Assembly: GCA_030263715.1 (NCBI GenBank)
Contig: SZPM01000009.1
Location: 1 to 64,000 of the forward strand
DNA length: 64,000 nucleotides
Source: ATM1 sp003577165
GTDB taxonomy: Bacteria > Armatimonadota > Fimbriimonadia > Fimbriimonadales > ATM1
Direction: 5' to 3'
Position 1 is the stretch's first letter; each line of letters starts with the position of its first letter. Position numbers and translations under genes: made by a program. The notes under the pieces are model-generated. The model saw nothing but the letters and a program-made list of their open reading frames with translations, was not told the DNA's origin and ran no database searches. This document shows positions 58,097 through 64,000 of the stretch, one piece after another.

Positions 58097-59380
58097 TCAA
58101 TTCCCTGAGAGAGGTTTGACTTCGTAATTCGGCGGGATTTGAATTCGCCATTCCGAGTCCGGAATCGCGGCGCGCGAGTATTCGATGAGCACGGTCTCGG
58201 CGAAAGAGGATGCCTCGGAAGAGCGCTCGATGCGCGTGATGAGGCCGTCGCTGTCGAGCGTAACTCTGAGAACCAGGCCGGACGTCGTCGTGATCGTGAG
58301 AAGCGCATTCGTCCCTCGCGCGGATGAATCTACGGTTCCGCCGTCGAGGAGCAGTTGCACCCAGGGGTCGCCATCGCGAACGAGTTGGGCGAGGAAGGGA
58401 TCAATCTCGACACCGGTCGCAGCCAACATCTGGAGAAGTCGATGCCTTGGGCACGCGCCGGTTCGCACCAACTTGGCCGCATGGAGGACGACCGTTAACT
58501 TGTCGCGCTCCCACACGTACTCGAACTCTTGACCGGACGGGGAGGTGCCGCGAACGAGCACCCTTCCGTTCGTTTCGAAGTGGCAGGTCGAGCGCCTTCG
58601 GCTCTCCGAACCGGAAGCGAACAAGAAACTCCTGGTTTCGAAGTGGAGCGACGAGAGATCCGCGTACTTCGCTTGCGAGTTTCGGATCAATTCGAGGGCG
58701 CGGCCGCGGTAGGTGATCGGGCGCGCGTCGGGCCCGAAATTGGTCACGCGCTTCGCAGCGGGGGGGAGAGTAAAGGCGACAGCCGACTTGCTCGACGTTG
58801 CCGAAGGATTGATGAACCAATCCATTTGCGAGTCAGCCGATTCCAAGGTGATTCGCGATGCGAGTTTCGTTTTCGAGGAGGCGCGGATCGTAAGAGTCGT
58901 CGGACTTCCTTGTCCCGCGGTTTGGCCGCGAAAGACGAGTTCGCCCTGCGCGGTGCCGATAAAGCGCATCTGGGGACTTCCGACGCCGGCGATCAACCGC
59001 GGCAAACCCGTAGCCGGCTCAAGAAACAGGGTGACGACCGGATCGAGGACGGATTCTGCGCCCTGCAGGAGTCCCAGAGCCCCTACGTCGGAGTTCGCGA
59101 CGAGCGAGCGATAGCGGTTCGTGCTGGGCTGGAAGATGATAAGGCTCCCGGGCTTGCCGACGAACTTCCAGGTGGGCGGCTCCGAGGGCTTCCACCCTGC
59201 GAGCCTCACGTCCATAGCGAAGCGACCGTCCGGCGTGCGCCAAACGGACGCCCCGAACGACGTGGAGCCGCTCGACGTTTTCGCCAGGACCGAGATCGAC
59301 ACAGCGCAATCCACCAACTTCGCATGCGCGGCGATCACTTCCGCGAAGGTCACTGCGGCGATGGCAGGACAGAGGAGCAC
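58097..59380 (-). CDS. Exported LolA-like/DUF2092-type protein, possibly duplicated
   Basis: GTG 59380 is chosen because it begins a hydrophobic lead (LLCPAIAAVTFAEVIAAHAK) and sits after the pheA stop; the longer frame overlaps pheA. The 427-residue product has two similar halves, each with LolA-type elements: VWRTPDGRFAMDVRL, KPGSLIIFQPSTNRYRSLVAN, TGLPRLIAGVGSP, GSPTTLTIRASSKTKLASRITLESADSQMDWFINP; then LIRNSQAKYADLSSLHFETRSFLFASGSESRRRSTCHFETNGRVLVRGTSPSGQEFEYVWERDKLTVVLH. LolA-like folds bind lipids or outer-membrane lipoproteins; the family link is from pattern only. The end (EWRIQIPPNYEVKPLSGN) is typical. Confidence 0.6.
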   Translation of the reverse strand: MLLCPAIAAVTFAEVIAAHAKLVDCAVSISVLAKTSSGSTSFGASVWRTPDGRFAMDVRLAGWKPSEPPTWKFVGKPGSLIIFQPSTNRYRSLVANSDVGALGLLQGAESVLDPVVTLFLEPATGLPRLIAGVGSPQMRFIGTAQGELVFRGQTAGQGSPTTLTIRASSKTKLASRITLESADSQMDWFINPSATSSKSAVAFTLPPAAKRVTNFGPDARPITYRGRALELIRNSQAKYADLSSLHFETRSFLFASGSESRRRSTCHFETNGRVLVRGTSPSGQEFEYVWERDKLTVVLHAAKLVRTGACPRHRLLQMLAATGVEIDPFLAQLVRDGDPWVQLLLDGGTVDSSARGTNALLTITTTSGLVLRVTLDSDGLITRIERSSEASSFAETVLIEYSRAAIPDSEWRIQIPPNYEVKPLSGN

Positions 59381-59442
59381 GGGCGGTTTGTACCCCGGGG
59401 GACGAGGCGGTTCGGCGGCGCGTTGAAGCCAAGGCGGACTGG

Positions 59443-60540
59443 TCAGGCGGGAGATGGGGCGTCGGCTGCTTCGGGATAACTGCCGAGGATCACGCACTCC
59501 AGGGCGGAGGCGCGAAGCGTCTCGATCGCCTTGGCGACCAGGTGGTCCGTGTGGTGCCCCTGGCAATCGCAGTAGAAGATGTACTCGAATCCGGCCCTCT
59601 GCGCGGGTCGGCTTTCGATCATCGTGAGGTTGACGTCGTATCGGTCGAAAGCGCCAAGAGCGCGATAAAGTTCGCCCGGTCGGTTGCGGAGAATGAACAT
59701 CAGGGAACAACGATCCCTGCCCGTGGGTGCGGGCTCGTTGTAGCCCACGACGAGGAATCGGGTCCTGTTGTGCGGGTTGTCCTCGATGTGCTCATGAAGA
59801 ACCCCGATGCCAACGTTCTCCGCGGCGAGTTTCGTCCCGATCGAAGCTCCGGACGGGTCCGCCTTCGCGCGTTCGGCGGCTTTGGCTGTCGGAACAACTT
59901 CGACGACCTCGGCTCTCGGCAGGTTCGTCCGCAGCCATCGGCGGCACTGAGCGGCTGGCTGAGGGCCCGCGTACACCCTCTCGATCGCGTCGAGGTTTTC
60001 GCAGTCGGTGAGTAGGTGGTGCGCGATGTCCACGTACACCTCGGCGCAAATCCTCACGTTCGTCCGGGCGAACATGTCGAGGGTCTCGGGGACCACACCT
60101 ACCAGGCTGTTCTCGACGGGCACGACTCCGTAGTCCGCTTGGGACTGCTCGACGGCCCGGAAGACCTCCTCGATGCTGTCCAGAGGGTTGAAGTTGGCTT
60201 CGCGGCCGAACTGCTTGAGGGCGGCGAGGTGGGTGAATGTCCCGACGGGGCCCCAGTATCCGATCTCGAGCGTCTTCTCAAGGCTCCTGGCGACCGAGAT
60301 GACTTCGCGGAAGATCGCCTCGATCTGCCGCCTTTGGAGAGGACCCCCGCTGATCTTGGCGAGGCGGTCGAAGACCTCGCGCTCCCGTTCCGGAGTGTAG
60401 TAGGGGCGATCGTCGCGTCGCTTCAACTCTCCCGCTCGGATGGCCAGTTCCGCGCGTCGGTTCAGGATGCGGAGGAGTTCCTCATCCACCTCATCGATGA
60501 GCCGCCGGATTTCTGTTATCTCCGTGTTGTCGTTGTCCAT
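59443..60540 (-). CDS. pheA: Chorismate mutase-prephenate dehydratase (P-protein)
   Basis: The 365-residue enzyme makes phenylpyruvate from chorismate through prephenate. Residues 1-90 are the AroQ-type mutase (EIRRLIDEVDEELLRILNRRAELAIRAGELKRR ... YYTPEREREVFDRL). Residues 95-270 are the dehydratase (LEIGYWGPVGTFTHLAALKQFG, YGVVPVENSLVGVVPETLDMF, NKTRFLVVG-type NRTRFLVVGYNEP with catalytic Thr-Arg-Phe). Residues 278-360 are the ACT domain (CSLMFILRNRPGELYRALGAFDRYDVNLTMIESRPAQRAGFEYIFYCDC), with the IESRP that binds phenylalanine. It is divergent from ileS, 29 bases apart. Confidence 0.96.
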   Translation of the reverse strand: MDNDNTEITEIRRLIDEVDEELLRILNRRAELAIRAGELKRRDDRPYYTPEREREVFDRLAKISGGPLQRRQIEAIFREVISVARSLEKTLEIGYWGPVGTFTHLAALKQFGREANFNPLDSIEEVFRAVEQSQADYGVVPVENSLVGVVPETLDMFARTNVRICAEVYVDIAHHLLTDCENLDAIERVYAGPQPAAQCRRWLRTNLPRAEVVEVVPTAKAAERAKADPSGASIGTKLAAENVGIGVLHEHIEDNPHNRTRFLVVGYNEPAPTGRDRCSLMFILRNRPGELYRALGAFDRYDVNLTMIESRPAQRAGFEYIFYCDCQGHHTDHLVAKAIETLRASALECVILGSYPEAADAPSPA

Positions 60541-60569
60541 CGCAACCGCGAATCAACGATGTTACCGCC

Positions 60570-63350
60570 ATGTTGAGAAGCACTCCGAAAGGTAAACTCC
60601 GCCTTCCCGTGAATCTCCGCGAGACCCTTAACCTGCCGAATCCAGACTTCACGATTCCGATGAAGGCAGACTTGCCCGTCCGTGAGCCCGAACTGCAGAG
60701 AAAGTGGGCGGAGATGGACGTGTACAAGGTGATCCAAGATGCACGGCGAGGCCGACCGAAGTTCATCCTTCACGATGGCCCCCCCTATACGAACTCGCCC
60801 GTGCACACGGGAACTGCGCGCAATAAGGCCCTCAAAGACTTCGTGGTCAAATACAAGACCCTGCGAGGGCTTCACTCTCCGTACGTTCCGGGATACGACA
60901 CACACGGCCTGCCGATCGAGCTTGCCGTTGCGGCGAAGCTGGGAACGAACATCAGTCCTGCAGAGATGCGGAAGGCATGCAGAAAGCACGCCGAAGAGTA
61001 CATAAGGATTCAAACCGAACAGTTTCAGAGGCTCGGGGTGTTCGGCGACTGGGGTCGCTCCTATGCGACGCTGCATTACGGGTTCGAGGCTTCCGTAGTT
61101 CGCGCGTTCGGCAAACTGGCTGAGGAAGGTTACGTTTACAAAGACCTCCGGCCGACGCACTGGTCTATCAAGAGCAAGACCGCGCTTGCGGACACAGAAC
61201 TCGTGTACGAAGAGCGCACCTCGCGCGCGATCTTCGTGCGATTTCCGCTGCGATCGGATCCGAACGGAGTGTTCGATGGCCTTTCGCCTTTGTACACCGT
61301 GATCTGGACGACGACGCCGTGGACGATTCCCGCGAACTTAGCAGTCGCCTTTCATCCTGAACTGGAATACTCCGTTGTCGAGCACGATGGCGATCACTAT
61401 CTTCTTCTGAGCGACCTAGTTTCGAAAGTGTCGGAGCAGTTGGGTTGGTCCAATGTGCAAGCGGTTGGGCGGCACATGGGTCGCGACCTTCTCGGAGTCG
61501 CGTTCAAGCATCCCATTTTCGACAGAGACTCGATCGTGGTGCTCGCGGACTACGTCAACACCGAAGAAGGCACTGGGGTCGTGCACACCGCTCCCGGCCA
61601 CGGAGCCGAAGACTTCTACACGGGCAAAGAATACGGCCTGCCAATCCTATGTCCGGTGGGCGAGGGGGGGCACTTTACTGCGGAGGCGTTCGAATTCGCC
61701 GGCCTGCACATCAACGAGGCCGACGAAGCGGTACCGAAGCGGCTTCAGGAAGAGGGGAATCTGCTGCTCGCATACGATTACGTGCACAGTTATCCGCACA
61801 GCGAGCGCGACAAGAGTCCGGTCATCTTTCGGGCGACGGAGCAGTGGTTCATCAACCTCTCTCACGACAACCTGAAGGAGCGCGCGTTGGAAGCGATTCG
61901 GGGCGTGAAGTGGTTCCCGAAGGCTGGCGAGGCGCGCATCTCCTCAATGGTGGAAGGCCGGCCGGATTGGTGCGTGTCCCGGCAAAGAACGTGGGGAGTC
62001 GGGATACCGATTCTCTACGGCGTCCCTTCGAACAAGCCGTGTTTCGATCCTGAGATCATCGAACGGGTTGCGAAAATTGTGGAGCAGGGCGGATCCGACG
62101 CGTGGTTCGAGGCGAGCGTCAAAGAGATCATCCCCCCCGGCTACGCGCATCCAGAGACGGGAGAAACGGAATTTCGGAAGGAGACGGACACGCTCGACGT
62201 TTGGTTCGAGAGCGGCGTTACCCATCTTGCTGTGCTCAGCGACAACTACATGGGCTGGGAGGACCTGGAGTGGCCGAGCGACTTGTATCTTGAAGGGAGC
62301 GATCAGCATCGCGGGTGGTTCAACAGCAGCCTGCTCACAGCGATCGCGATAAAGGGATCCGCTCCTTATCGGCAGGTCGTGACTCACGGCTGGCTCGTGG
62401 ACGAGATCGGCGAGAAGATGTCCAAGTCGAAGGGCAACGTCATCGAGCCGGTGGACGCTGCGAACCGATACGGCGCAGACATCTTGCGGCTGTGGGCGGG
62501 AAGCGTGGATTACAGTCGTGACGTGAGTTTCGGCGAGCAGATTCTTCGCCAAGTGAGCGATGAGTATCGGCGAATTCGCAATACCCTGAGGTTCCTACTC
62601 GCGAACCTCAGCGACTTCGATCCGAACGGCGGCTTCGAGGCGATCCTGGACGTCGACCGATGGGCGATCGCGAAAACGCGAATTCTCGAAGCGGACGCGT
62701 GCAGGGACTTCGACGAGTACGATTTTAGCGCTGCGATGAGCCGCGTCCACGACTTCTGCGCGCGCGAACTCAGCGCCTTCTATCTCGATGTCATCAAAGA
62801 CCGGATGTACTGCGACGGCGCAGACTGGCCTTCGCGGAGGAGCGCGCAAGCGGCCTGCCACGAGATCCTCTTGGTGCTCACAAGACTGATCGCCCCGGTG
62901 CTTTCGCACACGGCGGAGGAAGTCTACGAAAGAATCCCACTCCAGCAGAGACACCCGACGGTGTTCCTGGAAGTCATCGAGCCGAAGCGGATGTCGGAGC
63001 ACGATCCCGTTCTGCTCGATCGCTTCTCGCGATTCCTCGACTTCAAAGATCGCTTGTATGCGGAGATGGAGAAGTGGAAAGCGGAATCGGACACGAAGGA
63101 CTCACAGGACATTTACGTGAGAGTGAAGGGACCGGAGGATCTGGTTTCTCTGCTCCAGTCTTTCGGAGAAGATCTACCGACGCTCCTTCGCGTGAGTTGG
63201 GTTGAACTGGGAGGAGGCGAAGTCGAGTCGTACGAATTCCAAGTTTCGGACTTCTTAAAGTGTGAGCGGAGCCGATTGAGGCGCCCTGACGTCGCCCTGG
63301 TAAACGGCGTCGCGTTGAGCGAGCGGGATCGCAAGGTGCTGGGGCTGTGA
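60570..63350 (+). CDS. ileS: Isoleucyl-tRNA synthetase
   Basis: The 926-residue class I enzyme has FILHDGPPYTNSPVHTGTARNKALKDFVVKYKTLRG, where the HIGH motif reads HTGT (residues about 79-82), HGLPIELAVAAKLG, editing-domain VNTEEGTGVVHTAPGHGAEDF, the Ile-site GSDQHRGWFNSSLLTAIA and KMSKS in GEKMSKSKGN (about 615). The C-terminal zinc knuckle is degenerate: where relatives have CxxC...CxxC, this reads KCERSRLRR...LSERDRK, leaving one Cys. ATG 60570 is used; GTG 60609 is an alternative close to the usual start. It overlaps lspA by 4 bases. Confidence 0.97.
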   Translation: MLRSTPKGKLRLPVNLRETLNLPNPDFTIPMKADLPVREPELQRKWAEMDVYKVIQDARRGRPKFILHDGPPYTNSPVHTGTARNKALKDFVVKYKTLRGLHSPYVPGYDTHGLPIELAVAAKLGTNISPAEMRKACRKHAEEYIRIQTEQFQRLGVFGDWGRSYATLHYGFEASVVRAFGKLAEEGYVYKDLRPTHWSIKSKTALADTELVYEERTSRAIFVRFPLRSDPNGVFDGLSPLYTVIWTTTPWTIPANLAVAFHPELEYSVVEHDGDHYLLLSDLVSKVSEQLGWSNVQAVGRHMGRDLLGVAFKHPIFDRDSIVVLADYVNTEEGTGVVHTAPGHGAEDFYTGKEYGLPILCPVGEGGHFTAEAFEFAGLHINEADEAVPKRLQEEGNLLLAYDYVHSYPHSERDKSPVIFRATEQWFINLSHDNLKERALEAIRGVKWFPKAGEARISSMVEGRPDWCVSRQRTWGVGIPILYGVPSNKPCFDPEIIERVAKIVEQGGSDAWFEASVKEIIPPGYAHPETGETEFRKETDTLDVWFESGVTHLAVLSDNYMGWEDLEWPSDLYLEGSDQHRGWFNSSLLTAIAIKGSAPYRQVVTHGWLVDEIGEKMSKSKGNVIEPVDAANRYGADILRLWAGSVDYSRDVSFGEQILRQVSDEYRRIRNTLRFLLANLSDFDPNGGFEAILDVDRWAIAKTRILEADACRDFDEYDFSAAMSRVHDFCARELSAFYLDVIKDRMYCDGADWPSRRSAQAACHEILLVLTRLIAPVLSHTAEEVYERIPLQQRHPTVFLEVIEPKRMSEHDPVLLDRFSRFLDFKDRLYAEMEKWKAESDTKDSQDIYVRVKGPEDLVSLLQSFGEDLPTLLRVSWVELGGGEVESYEFQVSDFLKCERSRLRRPDVALVNGVALSERDRKVLGL

Positions 63351-63826
63351 GATGGAGCTACTTCTTTTGGGTCGGCCTGCTACTCGGACTCGATCAACTC
63401 TCGAAGTACTGGGCGCGCACGGCGCTCGCTGAGGGCCAGACGGTCGCGCTGATTCCGGGCGCGATCGAGTTCACGCTCGTGTACAACACGGGGGTCGCTT
63501 TCGGAATGCTGCGCAATTTGGGGCTCTGGCTCTCGCCCGTGGCTCTGCTCGTGGCTATCGCCGTGACCGTGAGTTACATGAGGGCGCCGGCGAGGGAGCG
63601 GTCGTTCCGTGCCGCCATGGTGTTCGTTTGCGCGGGCGCCCTGGGCAATCTTATCGACCGGGTCGCGAACTCGGGGAGGGTGACCGACTTCGTGGACATC
63701 AAGATCATCCACGTGTTCAACCTGGCGGATGCCTGCATCACGGTCGGGGTCCTGCTTCTCCTCGTAAAGTGGCTGGGAGAGGCTTTCGGAGGGAAGGCCC
63801 GAGAGGGCGACCAGCCCGCCTCCTGA
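63347..63826 (+). CDS. lspA: Lipoprotein signal peptidase II
   Basis: The 159-residue inner-membrane aspartic protease cuts the signal from lipidated prolipoproteins. It has four spans and the expected motifs: LLGLDQLSKYWARTALA, VYNTGVAFGMLRNLGLW, GALGNLIDRVANSGRVTDFVDIKIIHVFNLADACITVG, with catalytic Asp in NLIDR and NLADA. GTG start overlaps the ileS stop (GTGA), giving the common ileS-lspA pair. It would process lipoproteins such as the DUF192 protein at 42072. Confidence 0.95.
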   Translation: MRWSYFFWVGLLLGLDQLSKYWARTALAEGQTVALIPGAIEFTLVYNTGVAFGMLRNLGLWLSPVALLVAIAVTVSYMRAPARERSFRAAMVFVCAGALGNLIDRVANSGRVTDFVDIKIIHVFNLADACITVGVLLLLVKWLGEAFGGKAREGDQPAS

Positions 63827-63874
63827 GGCAGCTGCCCCACATCCGGTGCCAAAACCGGTATCTTATCCGTCATC

Positions 63875-64000
63875 ATGCTTGTCCGCATGAAAGCAAGTTG
63901 GGTCGTTCGCTGGAGCACCGGCAGCTGGTTCTACATGGCCGGCGCCCGTGTGAGACGGCGTATTGCGCGTCTCTGCGAAGCGGCCCGACCATGCCAAGTG
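63875..64000 (+). CDS. Possible gene start cut by the window end
   Basis: A frame opens at ATG 63875 and stays open to the last base (42 codons: MLVRMKASWVVRWSTGSWFYM, then AGARVRRRIARLCEAARP...). A TATCTT box lies 10 bases before the ATG, the same spacing as at glmS. The Arg- and Trp-rich sequence is not recognised and may be non-coding. Confidence 0.3.
   Translation, partial: MLVRMKASWVVRWSTGSWFYMAGARVRRRIARLCEAARPCQV

Noticed and set aside
59381..59710. Longer start for the LolA-like gene
   Set aside because: The extension overlaps pheA in another frame on the same strand and is Arg/Pro-rich without any export signal.
1..64000. CRISPR arrays, rRNA genes, insertion sequences with transposase, prophage genes
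   Set aside because: None was seen. The regular repeats at 1-900 are protein-coding HEAT units and not spacers and repeats of a CRISPR array.

Overview
The window looks like chromosomal DNA of a roughly 60 percent GC bacterium. The gene mix suggests the Armatimonadota/Fimbriimonadia side of the tree: DUF1501 paired with a DUF1549/DUF1553 cytochrome protein, TolB-like and NHL propellers, DUF4397, DUF1015, an alpha-mannosidase, and secreted proteins that share a C-terminal-type domain. This placement is an inference from gene families; no rRNA gene is present.

Layout. (1) 1-5.6 kb is a sparse, accessory-looking stretch: a HEAT-repeat gene cut by the window edge, two unrecognised genes and a secreted TolB-like propeller, separated by four copies of one dispersed repeat. 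The repeat is about 320 bp when complete, has inverted ends and can fold into two hairpins. (2) 5.6-7.9 kb holds a Fic AMP-transferase whose promoter sits between two perfect palindromic operators, a MazF-type toxin-antitoxin pair, and a C-rich, gene-free stretch. (3) 7.9-16.6 kb encodes exported proteins: a Tat-type NHL protein, the DUF1501/PSD1 operon, a cupredoxin-propeller fusion and a small periplasmic protein. (4) 16.6-24.7 kb carries molybdenum cofactor genes in two leftward operons: a membrane protein, a receiver-like protein and moaA; then moaD, moaE, a ferredoxin-NADP reductase-like flavoprotein, a sarcosine-oxidase-like enzyme and a double-motif aspartic protease. A rightward TPR protein and a NarL-type regulator lie between them. 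(5) 24.7-37.3 kb contains a membrane cyclase-like protein, an asparaginase, glmS, an FAD oxidoreductase, an MBL hydrolase with a DUF1015 protein, a polyprenyl synthase, PP2C phosphatase plus FHA protein (phosphothreonine signalling), a Gfo/Idh oxidoreductase and a TPR protein. (6) 37.3-45.7 kb has a four-gene ABC exporter operon, an M20 peptidase with a DUF192 lipoprotein, a GH63-like toroid protein, a DUF4397 protein and a DprA-like protein. (7) 45.7-56.9 kb has an operon of alpha-mannosidase, an anchored protein, SbcD and SbcC, followed by argS, arginase and a MATE-like transporter. (8) 56.9-64 kb has tRNA-Asp, tRNA-Phe, an SDR enzyme, a LolA-like periplasmic protein, pheA, ileS and lspA.

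Gene organisation is tight. ATGA/GTGA start-stop overlaps mark most operons, and three convergent pairs share a 4-base stop (TTAG or TTAA). Two modes of translation start are visible. Several genes have a clear Shine-Dalgarno site, while at least nine others have a TAnnnT box only 6-7 bases before the start codon, which predicts leaderless mRNAs. Three of the latter share the longer string TAGAATTC-N4-GTG, and two of those three head the molybdenum cofactor operons.

The best leads for new biology are the clustered hairpin repeat, the double-palindrome Fic promoter, the domain shared by two secreted propeller proteins, the cyclase with substituted catalytic residues, the IleRS with a degenerate zinc knuckle, and the AAB-patterned HEAT repeats with variation confined to a few positions.
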